Origin: Ruminococcus sp.
GTDB taxonomy: Bacteria; Bacillota; Clostridia; Oscillospirales; Ruminococcaceae
NCBI GenBank assembly: GCA_015066745.1
Contig: SVNW01000027.1
Coordinates: 1-41,982 of the forward strand
Direction: 5' to 3'
DNA: 41,982 nt
Shown piece by piece: positions 7,011 to 14,856 of the stretch. Under the pieces are notes generated by a model. It searched no databases. It was not told the origin of the DNA and saw nothing but the letters and a program-made list of their open reading frames with translations. Positions within the stretch are counted from its first letter, which is position 1, and each line of letters opens with the position of its first letter. Both the position numbers and the translations under genes were made by a program.

Positions 7011-7976
7011 TTATTTCTCGCAATTTCTTTCAAGAATCTCTTTACATTTCTCCGCATACATCTCAAATCTCTTATCCTCAGATATAGTACCAAGAAGATT
7101 ACGAGTATCACCTGTAAGCAAATGAGTTTCAGCCTGACTTATATAGTCCCCTATCATATCTATAGCATCATTTTCAGGCAATACGCTTATTCCACCTACC
7201 GGACCTTCGCTGAACATAGAGATCAATACTCTTGAAATCTGCTCAAGCTGAGCGTCAGTAACAGAATTTTTAAGAATTTCTGCAATATTGACTTTTTCAT
7301 ACACTACAAGTGCGGAGTAATCAGAAATTACAGTGTTGTTGATACCTTCGGCAAGAAGCCACTCCTTGATTTCCTCTGTTTCCGGTTCCAGACGTTCAAC
7401 TGCGTGAATTCTTCCCCATCCATGAACTCTTTTTGCAAGTTCAAATACTTCCTGATTACCATTTTCCCAAGACATCATATTGAAAACTGAAAATATAGTA
7501 AATTCGTCACTTGATCCAAGCGTTCTGATAACATCTTTGAGCTGATCATCAGGTTCGTTAAATATCTCAACAATTAACAAACCAAGCTTGACCATATTTA
7601 CATCTGAACTGAAAATACAATCGTTTGCGAGTGAATAAACCTGATTTGCATCAAGAGTCTGGGTATTTCTCAGAATATAACTTTGTATAGCGTCAATTCC
7701 GCTTAAAGGACTTACCTTGGCAAAAAAGTCCTTCATTCTTGTCATGACTTTTTCGTTATCATCAAGCATTGAAAAAGCGTCAGAAACGATGTCCATCTGT
7801 TCATCTGATATCTCAGAACGTCTCATATGAAAAATCATAACACCATCTAAAGCACCATCAGCCCATTTTACTTTATTTGTATCGCCATCGTCCTCTTTAG
7901 GAAGAGAAAAAGAATCAGGCAGTTCACCGTCTTTTAGATTTTCTCTTATCACTTCTAATAAAGATTTGTTGTTCAT
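7011..7976 (-). CDS. Helical protein of unknown function with HGWGRIHAVERL motif
   Basis: This 321-residue soluble, mostly helical protein is likely built of HEAT-like pairs. The segment ELAKRVHGWGRIHAVERLEP then EEIKEWLLAEG is a conserved mark I have seen in uncharacterised clostridial proteins. The start at 7974-7976 (MNNKSLLE) is preferred because GGAGGAA lies seven bases upstream; a longer reading frame to 8057 would overlap the upstream gene and has no ribosome site. It follows the oxidoreductase gene by 61 bp. No enzyme motif is seen. A scaffold or immunity-type role is possible but not supported by anything specific. Confidence 0.75.
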   Translation of the reverse strand: MNNKSLLEVIRENLKDGELPDSFSLPKEDDGDTNKVKWADGALDGVMIFHMRRSEISDEQMDIVSDAFSMLDDNEKVMTRMKDFFAKVSPLSGIDAIQSYILRNTQTLDANQVYSLANDCIFSSDVNMVKLGLLIVEIFNEPDDQLKDVIRTLGSSDEFTIFSVFNMMSWENGNQEVFELAKRVHGWGRIHAVERLEPETEEIKEWLLAEGINNTVISDYSALVVYEKVNIAEILKNSVTDAQLEQISRVLISMFSEGPVGGISVLPENDAIDMIGDYISQAETHLLTGDTRNLLGTISEDKRFEMYAEKCKEILERNCEK

Positions 7977-8037
7977 ATTTTTCCTCCAACACCTAAAATT
8001 AGTAAATATATTTGCAATTGTCGTATAAATAAACCAC

Positions 8038-9024
8038 TCACTCCTCCGGATACACAAACCCCCAGTCTTTACGGCACTTATCCATTATCTCCATAACAGC
8101 CATCGTTTCATCATGAGGAACATATACACTTTCATTTACACCTTCACGTATACATCTGTTTACTTCCTCTACCTCATACTCATACCCATTCACTTTATTT
8201 TCAATCACCACTTGCTCAACAAGCTTGTTGTTTTCGTCATAAAGCGAAACTCTGTCCGTGCAGAAAAACCATCTGTCAAATACTATCGAACCTTTTTCTC
8301 CTAAAACAACAGCACCATTTTCACATGGCATACTAAATGAAGTTGTCAGTGAAGCGTGTGAACCATTTTTATAACGAAGAATTATAGAATTAAACATATC
8401 TACATTACTTTTGCCAAATACAGCGTTACTTGATATTTCATCGGGATAAAAACCAAGAAAACAGCAGGCAAATGTCAGTGTGTAAACTCCGAGATCGAGA
8501 AGTGCTCCTCCTCCGCAATCAGGACGAAAAAGGCGGTCATTTTCATCATATTCGCACATACTGCAAAAATCAGCTTTTACAGCTTTTGGCGCACCTATTT
8601 TGCCTTCTTTAACCCAGCTAAGTGCCTGTTTAAAAACAGGGTTGCATTTCATCCACATAGCTTCCATAAAAAACAGATCTTTTTCTTTTGCAAGCTGTAT
8701 TATACGGCTTAACTGCTCTCTATTTAAAGATGCCGGTTTTTCACAAAGTACGGACTTGCCTTTTTTTAGACACATCATTGTATCCGCATAGTGACTGGCT
8801 GTCGGAGTTGCAATATATACTATATCTATTTCTTTGTCTGATGCAAGTTCTTCGTAACTTGCATAATTTTTTTCCGCTCTGTATTTTTCTGCAAATATAC
8901 GGGCTTTTTCTTTTGTCCTCGATGCTACAGCAGTCAGTTCGCACTCTTTACTGCTACATATAGCTTTTGCAAATGTATTTGCTATTCTTCCTGTACCGAT
9001 GATTCCCCATCGTATTTTTTTCAT
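8038..9024 (-). CDS. Gfo/Idh/MocA family NAD(P)-dependent oxidoreductase
   Basis: This 328-residue protein has the dinucleotide-binding start WGIIGTGRIANTFAKAI (GxGxxA) at residues 6-22, then the family motif LCEKPASLNREQ containing the conserved EKP lysine, and DCGGGALLDLGVY, the usual substrate-domain motif GGGxxxDxGxY. Family members oxidise or reduce sugars, inositols and related hydroxyl compounds in the cytosol. The length is usual. AGAAAGG precedes the ATG. The substrate is not predictable from the sequence, and the neighbours do not help. Confidence 0.93.
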   Translation of the reverse strand: MKKIRWGIIGTGRIANTFAKAICSSKECELTAVASRTKEKARIFAEKYRAEKNYASYEELASDKEIDIVYIATPTASHYADTMMCLKKGKSVLCEKPASLNREQLSRIIQLAKEKDLFFMEAMWMKCNPVFKQALSWVKEGKIGAPKAVKADFCSMCEYDENDRLFRPDCGGGALLDLGVYTLTFACCFLGFYPDEISSNAVFGKSNVDMFNSIILRYKNGSHASLTTSFSMPCENGAVVLGEKGSIVFDRWFFCTDRVSLYDENNKLVEQVVIENKVNGYEYEVEEVNRCIREGVNESVYVPHDETMAVMEIMDKCRKDWGFVYPEE

Positions 9025-9101
9025 AACGGTTCGTACCTTTCTAAAATAAAATTAACCAACAAAACATATGATTTGTTTTATTGTCTTTGATTATATGTCA
9101 G

Positions 9102-9143
9102 GTGAAATGTAATATTTCACATAAAGAATTCATAAGATATACT
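9102..9143 (+). promoter_or_regulatory. Likely promoter of the amidase gene with a 7-bp inverted repeat
   Basis: GTGAAAT (9102-9108) and ATTTCAC (9114-9120) form an inverted repeat overlapping a weak -35 (TTCACA, 9116-9121). TATACT (9138-9143) is the -10, 16 bp on. The repeat may be an operator. Confidence 0.45.
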
Positions 9144-9171
9144 ATTAGATTCTGAAATATGAGGTGCTTAT

Positions 9172-9936
9172 ATGAGGATAAATAAACGAATTGATAAAAT
9201 AAACAGTATATTAAGGCATGTCAGATTAAACAAACACACTGTATGCACTCTTTTCACACTTATAGCAGGCGGTATAGCGATAACATACGGATTTCAGAAA
9301 ACCGAAAATGCAGTTATGACATATGTTCCGGTCAAGCAGAAAGATACTCCCGTTATCGTGCTTGATGCAGGACATGGCGGAATAGACGGCGGTTGTTCAA
9401 GTGTAAACGGTGTTGCTGAAAAAGGTATAAATCTTAATATACTCCTTACTCTGCGTGATATGCTCAAAGCAACAGGATTTGAAACAGACGTTACCCGTGA
9501 TACAGACCGTTCTATTCACGACAAAGGAATAGAGGGTATCGCAAATCAGAAAAGTTCTGATATGGATAACCGACTAAAAAAATTTAATGAACATGAAAAT
9601 GCGATTTGTCTTTCTATACACCAGAATCAGTTTACCGATTCAAAATACAGCGGAGCGCAGATGTTTTACTCCCCTAATATTTCACAAAGCGAACAAATAG
9701 CCAAATCAGTTCAGGATAAATTTGTTGCATATCTTCAGCCTGAAAACAAGAGAGAAATAAAAGAGTGTGGCAAAGAACTGTTTTTATGCCACTTTTCAGA
9801 AAATCCGACTGTCATGATCGAATGTGGTTTTCTTTCAAATCCCGAGGAGGCCACATTGCTTGAAACCGAAGAATATCAAAGAAAAGTTGCGTTTACTATT
9901 TATTCGGCTCTTGTAGAATATCTTTCTGAAAAATAA
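9172..9936 (+). CDS. N-acetylmuramoyl-L-alanine amidase, membrane-anchored (CwlD-like)
   Basis: This 254-residue enzyme cleaves the amide bond between N-acetylmuramic acid and L-alanine in peptidoglycan. A basic N-terminus and a hydrophobic stretch at about residues 32-50 form an uncleaved signal anchor, so the catalytic part faces outward. The Amidase_3 zinc ligands are visible: His68 in DAGHGG, Glu83 in VAEKGINL and His150 in SIHQN; the catalytic Glu217 lies in MIECGFLSN. The single-domain layout with no wall-binding repeats resembles CwlD, which trims spore cortex peptidoglycan in Bacillus. Assignment to sporulation is inference. The ATG follows GAGGTG. Confidence 0.92.
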   Translation: MRINKRIDKINSILRHVRLNKHTVCTLFTLIAGGIAITYGFQKTENAVMTYVPVKQKDTPVIVLDAGHGGIDGGCSSVNGVAEKGINLNILLTLRDMLKATGFETDVTRDTDRSIHDKGIEGIANQKSSDMDNRLKKFNEHENAICLSIHQNQFTDSKYSGAQMFYSPNISQSEQIAKSVQDKFVAYLQPENKREIKECGKELFLCHFSENPTVMIECGFLSNPEEATLLETEEYQRKVAFTIYSALVEYLSEK

Positions 9937-9981
9937 TTATTTTTATGCTAAGATCTATAGTTAAGTTATGATGTTCTGCGA

Positions 9982-10011
9982 TTGACTTTAAGGCGTATTA
10001 AGTGTTATAAT
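9982..10011 (+). promoter_or_regulatory. Promoter of the YhaM-like gene
   Basis: TTGACT (9982-9987) and TATAAT (10006-10011) have an 18-bp spacer. CGGAGGAA precedes the ATG at 10042. Confidence 0.7.
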
Positions 10012-10041
10012 TAAGTTATAATAAAAATCGGAGGAACAGCC

Positions 10042-11028
10042 ATGCTAAATAAAGATGCATTTACAAAATTTTCAGACGCACAAGTCGGTGAAACTATAAG
10101 TCGTCCCGTACTTGTAGCCTCAATTTCAGAAAATATCGCCAAAAATGGCAAACCATTTTTAAGAGTAAACTTAAAAGACGGATTTTCAGAAATAACTGCA
10201 AATATGTTTGAAACATCTGCTAAGGATCTTGAAAATCTCAATATATATAAGGAAACTATCGCAGATGTAAAGCTTGCAGTTTCAGAATATCAGGGAAGTA
10301 AAAGCTTTAAGATAAATGAAATATGTCCTGCAAAAGACAAATCAATAACTTTAGGAGATTTCGTCAAAGTTCCGCCTGTTGATCCTGATGTTATGTATGA
10401 TGAAATATGCAGTTTAATAAGAAAATCAGCAGATGACTGCGGAGGAAAATATACAGCTTTATCCGAACTTGCTCTTGAGATTCTTTCTGATAAAAAAGCT
10501 TCCTATATGACTTCATCTGCCGCTGTTTCAATGCATCACAACCTCAAAGGAGGACTGCTTTATCACTCATACAGAATGGTAAAAGCCGCTGATGCCATAT
10601 GTAATGTATATACAACTCTTGACAAAGAACTACTGCTGTGCGGTGCTGCACTTCATGATATCGGAAAGATATGGGAATACAAAACTTCCGCTTCGGGAGA
10701 TGCAGAGTTTACTACAAACGGTGTACTCTTCGGACATCTGTATATGGGTGCATCACTGATAAAGCAGTATTCACAAAAGCATAGCTACAACAAAGAAAAG
10801 GTTCAGCTCCTTACTCATCTTATACTTTCACATCACGGAACACTTGAATGGGGTGCTGTATCATGCCCTGCCGTTGCAGAAGCGTTCGCTCTTCATTATA
10901 TAGATAATCTTGACGCTAAAATGTATACGTGCGAAGAACAGTGTGAAAATCTTAATTTCGGTGAAATGACCGAGAAAAAACCGTTTGGTCTTGACAACAG
11001 GATCTATAAACCTGACTATAATAAATAA
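10042..11028 (+). CDS. yhaM: 3'-5' exoribonuclease YhaM-like, OB fold plus HD domain
   Basis: This 328-residue protein has the YhaM layout. An N-terminal OB-fold domain (about residues 12-105, with NGKPFLRVNLKDGFSEITANMF) would bind nucleic acid. A C-terminal HD phosphohydrolase domain contains MHHNLKGGLLYHSYRM and the metal-binding LHDIGKIWEY, then HLYMGASL and LSHHG. YhaM trims RNA (and DNA in vitro) 3' to 5' in Gram-positive bacteria. The length matches the family (~315). It ends at a strong terminator shared with the facing HAD gene. Confidence 0.9.
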   Translation: MLNKDAFTKFSDAQVGETISRPVLVASISENIAKNGKPFLRVNLKDGFSEITANMFETSAKDLENLNIYKETIADVKLAVSEYQGSKSFKINEICPAKDKSITLGDFVKVPPVDPDVMYDEICSLIRKSADDCGGKYTALSELALEILSDKKASYMTSSAAVSMHHNLKGGLLYHSYRMVKAADAICNVYTTLDKELLLCGAALHDIGKIWEYKTSASGDAEFTTNGVLFGHLYMGASLIKQYSQKHSYNKEKVQLLTHLILSHHGTLEWGAVSCPAVAEAFALHYIDNLDAKMYTCEEQCENLNFGEMTEKKPFGLDNRIYKPDYNK

Positions 11029-11046
11029 TATCAATCTTGTAAAAAG

Positions 11047-11089
11047 CTATGACTCTTTAATGATATCTTTAAAGAGTCATAGTTTTTTT
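11047..11089. terminator. Bidirectional terminator
   Basis: CTATGACTCTTTAA (11047-11060) pairs perfectly with TTAAAGAGTCATAG (11069-11082); TTTTTTTA follows on the plus side and GCTTTTT on the minus side. It separates the convergent YhaM-like and HAD genes. Confidence 0.9.
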
Positions 11090-11094
11090 ATGTT

Positions 11095-11805
11095 TTAATG
11101 ATTTTCTTTGACGTATTTTTCCAGTGCTTCAAAATTTCCGCTTGGATATGCTGATATATCTTTGTTTTCTTTGTTTATAAGACAATCTGAAAGTAAAAAT
11201 ACTTTCATTCCAATAAGTTCAGCTACCATATCATCTGAAACATCATTGCCTACCATAAGGCATTCTTCAGGCTTTACGCCTATCTTTTCTGTTATTTCAA
11301 GATAATATTTCGGATTTGGTTTGCTGTAACTCATATTTTCATATGAAGTACAAAGCTCAAAATCATCACACGAAAGTCCTGTCCATGAAATTCTGTTTTC
11401 TGTAGCAATCTGCGGGAAAATCGGATTTGTAGCAAGTACCAGACGATATCCTTCTTTTTTCAGATTATTGATAAGTTCAGAAACTTTTTCATTGTGACCG
11501 CAAACATCTTTGACTCCTGTAAATTCGTTTCTGTAAAACTCATCAAAAATGCATTTGTCATCATATGCTTTCTGACCGTATATTTCTGAAAATTTACTCC
11601 AGAAAGCATCTTCGTTTGACATACTTCCGTTGTTCTTTATCATTGCGGAAGTACCCTTCCACACACCGTCTATAAGTTCTTCTGGTTTATAGTTGTGTGG
11701 TGCCATCTTTTTTGCAAGCAACTTAAAATATTGTTTTGTAAACACTTCCTGATCCATCGGAAGAAGTGTTCCGTCCATATCAAATAAAATCGTAGTTATT
11801 GCCAT
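11095..11805 (-). CDS. HAD-superfamily hydrolase
   Basis: This 236-residue phosphatase shows all four HAD motifs: FDMDGTLLPMD (nucleophile Asp9, acid Asp11), LATNP, SKPNPKYY with the conserved lysine, and VGNDVSDDM with the metal-binding aspartates. A helical cap lies between motifs I and II. The substrate is unknown. It is the third gene of a leftward unit TerD-AIM24-HAD, with a 42-bp gap after AIM24. HAD phosphatases are described as partners of Ter proteins, so it may hydrolyse a product made by that module; this is inferred. Confidence 0.9.
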   Translation of the reverse strand: MAITTILFDMDGTLLPMDQEVFTKQYFKLLAKKMAPHNYKPEELIDGVWKGTSAMIKNNGSMSNEDAFWSKFSEIYGQKAYDDKCIFDEFYRNEFTGVKDVCGHNEKVSELINNLKKEGYRLVLATNPIFPQIATENRISWTGLSCDDFELCTSYENMSYSKPNPKYYLEITEKIGVKPEECLMVGNDVSDDMVAELIGMKVFLLSDCLINKENKDISAYPSGNFEALEKYVKENH

Positions 11806-11847
11806 AAATGTATTACGCCATCAGAGACGGTTCCTCACTTTCAAAAA

Positions 11848-12555
11848 TTATCTGAATAATGTATTTCTCTGTATATAAGCAGCATTTCCTCTGTCAATAC
11901 CGACATCTATACCGCTTCCTCTTTCATAAGGCTGAACAATTACCTTAAATCCGGGATACTGATAATCAAGCATATATGATTCGCCCGAAGTCTGACCGAT
12001 AAATGTTTTCCATGATACATCGCTTCTGAGAGCAGGGTCATATCCGGTAAAGGCGACCATCGCATCAGGGTCAACACGACATGGTGTATCCATAACGATC
12101 GGATTTCCGTTTGTCATTATAGCCACCTGTGCTCCGGGTCCGTTTCCTGTAAGCTGTGTAGTGAATATACCCTTCTGAGAAATAACACCGACACCTATAG
12201 GTTTAAGACCATAATCAACAGTATCTGTAAAAGCAAGGAGATCCTCACTTTCTACCATTATAGATTCACCCTGCATCAGTTCAATAACTGTAACGTGTTT
12301 TGCCTGACAAGCATAATATGACTCTGTTACACCGTTTGAGATTACTTTCATAAGAGGAATATTTTCACCTGTAAGTCTTCTTCCTATCTGTCCCAGAAGT
12401 GCTCCCATACCGCTTCCTGTAGGGCCGAGCATTACCTTATCAAATTTACAATCTCCATAATATCCTATCATTGCACCTGTTTTTGTGAATAATGTTCCCA
12501 TACCGTCACATTCGGCGCAAAGAGTAAGTTCGTTTACCGCTTTTAAATAAATCAT
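11848..12555 (-). CDS. AIM24 family protein
   Basis: This 235-residue beta-rich protein matches the AIM24/TIGR00266 family. The motifs are LLGQIGRRLTGENIPL, GVISQKGIFTTQLTGNGP, VAFTGYDPALRSDVSW and a Gly-rich C-terminal strand, with the repeated GxG turns of the family's beta-sandwich. AIM24 was named for a mitochondrial inner-membrane protein needed for normal cristae; bacterial members are uncharacterised and often sit beside TerD genes. It lies 25 bp after the TerD-like gene, in the same unit. A role in assembling or scaffolding a membrane-linked Ter complex is inference. Confidence 0.88.
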   Translation of the reverse strand: MIYLKAVNELTLCAECDGMGTLFTKTGAMIGYYGDCKFDKVMLGPTGSGMGALLGQIGRRLTGENIPLMKVISNGVTESYYACQAKHVTVIELMQGESIMVESEDLLAFTDTVDYGLKPIGVGVISQKGIFTTQLTGNGPGAQVAIMTNGNPIVMDTPCRVDPDAMVAFTGYDPALRSDVSWKTFIGQTSGESYMLDYQYPGFKVIVQPYERGSGIDVGIDRGNAAYIQRNTLFR

Positions 12556-12580
12556 TTTATGTAATCCTTCCTGTTATATT

Positions 12581-13630
12581 TTAATCATTTACTTCTATTC
12601 CGTATCGGTTGCAAAGGCCTTCAAGGTCATCGCCTGTTCCCATTCCTACAGGATTGAAACGCCATTCACCATTACGAAAATAAAGTTCACCTACAACCAT
12701 AGATACAACTTCTCTGTAATAGTCTGTTAGCTGATATCGTATAAATTCTTTCCCTGTTTTTACATCTATAAAACGTATATATGCATTTTTTAATCCGCTG
12801 AAATTATAACCACGCTGTTTCGCTTCATTGATTGTGATAACAAAAGCGATTTTTGTGATATCCATATTAAGCTTTTTCAGGTTTACTTCTATCTGTTCGC
12901 AGTCAGGTCCAAAATTTGTTCCTCCACTGCTGTCCCCTCTGTGAATTACAGAATCATCGGGACTTTGTAGCTGACCATAGAAAACTATCCATGAATCATC
13001 AGGTACTTTTTCACTGTCATTGAGTAAAAATGCCTCTATATCAACATCATATTCTACAGGTGTTGCCATATCCCAGCCGATACCAACACGAAAATGTGAA
13101 ATGTCCGGATGATTTTTGCTTAGACTGTACTTCTCGCCTTTTTTCAGAAGTCTCTGTGCCGGTGGCAAAGCAGGTCTCGGTGGTTTTCTGACAGGTGCCT
13201 GCTGTGGTACCGGTCGCTGTGGCTGAGGTGCAGGTGCGGTTCTCTGCGGTACCTGTGGTTGTGGCATTGTCCGTGGTGGCGGTGGTGCCGGTGTCGGTCT
13301 TGGCGGTACCTGTTGCTGTGGCATTGTCCGTGGTGGCGGTGGCGCCGGTGTCGGTCTTGGCGGTACCTGTTGCTGTGGCATTGTCCGCGGTGGCGGTGGC
13401 GCCGGTGTCGGTCTTGGCGGTACCTGTTGCTGTGGCATTGTCCGTTGCTGTGGTGGCACCTGTGGCTGTGAATAATAATCATTTACAGAACCGACATCAC
13501 CTTTTCTCAACAAAGCATCCGTACAAAGCATATCCAATTTCAGAGGTTCATATATTCTGAAGTGGTCGCGCGATATATCTGATACCTTTATAGGAGGTAC
13601 TTTTTTCATCATTATTTTTATATTCTGCAA
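12581..13630 (-). CDS. TerD-domain protein with Pro/Gln-rich tandem repeats
   Basis: This 349-residue protein has three parts. Residues 1-50 are a short conserved N-terminus. Residues ~52-165 are a disordered Pro/Gln/Arg-rich tract with three near-identical 19-residue units starting RTMPQQQVPPRP. Residues ~165-349 are a TerD domain: VGIGWDM, YDVDIEAFLL, VFYGQLQSPDDSVIHRGD and CEQIEVNL are the family's calcium-site and strand motifs. TerD proteins bind calcium and underlie tellurite and stress resistance. The start is a TTG at 13630, with AAGGAG twelve bases upstream; no ATG in this frame has a ribosome site. It heads the unit TerD-AIM24-HAD, divergent from the cysteine-synthase-like gene. Confidence 0.92.
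   Translation of the reverse strand: MQNIKIMMKKVPPIKVSDISRDHFRIYEPLKLDMLCTDALLRKGDVGSVNDYYSQPQVPPQQRTMPQQQVPPRPTPAPPPPRTMPQQQVPPRPTPAPPPPRTMPQQQVPPRPTPAPPPPRTMPQPQVPQRTAPAPQPQRPVPQQAPVRKPPRPALPPAQRLLKKGEKYSLSKNHPDISHFRVGIGWDMATPVEYDVDIEAFLLNDSEKVPDDSWIVFYGQLQSPDDSVIHRGDSSGGTNFGPDCEQIEVNLKKLNMDITKIAFVITINEAKQRGYNFSGLKNAYIRFIDVKTGKEFIRYQLTDYYREVVSMVVGELYFRNGEWRFNPVGMGTGDDLEGLCNRYGIEVND
13261..13444. repeat. 57-bp tandem repeat inside the TerD gene
   Basis: The block GTGGCATTGTCCG recurs at 13261, 13318, 13375 and 13432, an exact 57-bp period with only a few base changes between units. It encodes three 19-residue units plus a partial one. The tract is much richer in GC than the AT-rich surroundings. 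Copy number is likely variable by slippage. Confidence 0.95.
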
Positions 13631-13671
13631 TTTGTTTCATCTCTCCTTGATCAAAACATTTAATATTATTT

Positions 13672-13700
13672 ATTATACAACAAAGCATGTGATAAAACAA
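13672..13700 (-). promoter_or_regulatory. Promoter of the TerD-AIM24-HAD unit
   Basis: On the minus strand, TTGTTT (complement 13695-13700) and TATAAT (13672-13677) have a 17-bp spacer. It reads towards the AAGGAG before the TTG start at 13630. Confidence 0.65.
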
Positions 13701-13780
13701 TATTTTTTTGTAAAAATAATAACAAATCAAATTATTTTTAAAAAAATCCTTTATTAACCATATACAAATATTATGATTTA

Positions 13781-13789
13781 TGGTATACT
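13781..13789 (+). promoter_or_regulatory. Extended -10 promoter of the cysteine-synthase-like gene
   Basis: TGG followed by TATACT (13784-13789) is an extended -10; no good -35 is seen at 17 bp. It lies 36 bp before the ATG, with AAGGAG between. Confidence 0.5.
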
Positions 13790-13825
13790 ATATAGTGCAA
13801 ATTAAAACAAGGAGCAATTAATTTT

Positions 13826-14830
13826 ATGACATCACATCCACAATTTGAGAAAATCAAAAATCTTACAGGAAATACTCCGTTATTACAGATAAACTTTAAA
13901 TTCAAAGGTCAGTTGCGAAAAATTTTTGCAAAAGCTGAATACTTCAACCTTACAGGAAGTATCAAGGACAGAGTGGCATATTACATAATGGAAAAAGGCT
14001 ACAGAGAAGGAACTGTAAAACCGGGAGATACCGTAGTAGAAGCTACCAGCGGAAATACCGGAATAGCTTTTTCAGCTATCTGCCGTAACCTCGGACATGA
14101 TGTAAAAATATTCATGCCTGACTGGATGAGTAAAGAACGAATCAATATGATGAAATCCTTTGGAGCGGAAGTTATTCTTGTTTCAAAAGAACAGGGCGGA
14201 TTTCTCGGTTCTATAGCAATGGCTGAAGAACTCGGAAAAAATGATAATGTTTTTCTGCCAAGACAATTTTCTAACGAAGATAACTGCAATGCACACTTCG
14301 ACCTGACAGGTCAGGAAATCTCAGAACAGCTTGCAATGCTCGGTCTGACTGCTGATGCATTTATTGCCGGAGTCGGAACAGGCGGAACTGTTATGGGTGT
14401 AGGACGCAGACTTCGCAAAGATAATGAGTCCTGCTGTATTTTCCCGCTTGAACCGCTCAACTCACCTACTCTTTCTACAGGTTACAAAGTTGGTTCACAT
14501 AAGATTCAGGGCATTTCCGACGAATTTGTACCTGATATAATGAAACTTGACGAATGTACAGGTGTTGTTTCTGTAGATGATACCGATTCAATAATAATGG
14601 CTCAGATGCTTGCTTCAAAACTTGGTATCGGTGTAGGAATATCATCGGGAGCAAACTTCCTCGGCGCTGTACTTGCCGGAAATGATATAGGTGCAGACAA
14701 AACTATATGTACTGTATTTGCTGATGATAACAAAAAATATTTATCTACAGATTATTCAGACAAACACGAAATACTTGACAGTTATCTTACAAAAGATATT
14801 GAACTGATAGATGTGATTGCCATTAAATAA
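13826..14830 (+). CDS. Cysteine synthase-like PLP-dependent enzyme
   Basis: This 334-residue enzyme belongs to the fold-type II cysteine synthase/cystathionine beta-synthase family. The PLP lysine is K47 in TGSIKDRV, the phosphate/substrate loop is TSGNTG at about 74-79, and the PLP-phosphate loop is GVGTGGTVMGVGRRL; SSGANF closes the site. True cysteine synthases convert O-acetylserine and sulfide to cysteine. The C-terminal ~30 residues after the core are unusual. It leads the rightward unit with a dynamin-like GTPase and a helical/beta-helix protein and diverges from TerD, so it may make a specialised amino acid or small molecule for that system. This is inferred; plain cysteine synthesis is the alternative. 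Confidence 0.88.
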   Translation: MTSHPQFEKIKNLTGNTPLLQINFKFKGQLRKIFAKAEYFNLTGSIKDRVAYYIMEKGYREGTVKPGDTVVEATSGNTGIAFSAICRNLGHDVKIFMPDWMSKERINMMKSFGAEVILVSKEQGGFLGSIAMAEELGKNDNVFLPRQFSNEDNCNAHFDLTGQEISEQLAMLGLTADAFIAGVGTGGTVMGVGRRLRKDNESCCIFPLEPLNSPTLSTGYKVGSHKIQGISDEFVPDIMKLDECTGVVSVDDTDSIIMAQMLASKLGIGVGISSGANFLGAVLAGNDIGADKTICTVFADDNKKYLSTDYSDKHEILDSYLTKDIELIDVIAIK

Positions 14831-14856
14831 ATATTTTACGGGGGGATTATTTTAAA

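Noticed and set aside
13144..13560. His/Arg-rich and Val/Ala-rich open frames on both strands over the TerD repeat
   Set aside because: They are shadows created by the GC-rich 57-bp repeat; none has a ribosome site, while the Pro/Gln frame joins directly to a conserved TerD domain.
13548..13718. Short minus-strand frame starting at the ATG after AAGGAGAG
   Set aside because: Only two bases separate the ribosome site and the ATG, and the product has no relation to a known protein; the TTG at 13630 continues into TerD.
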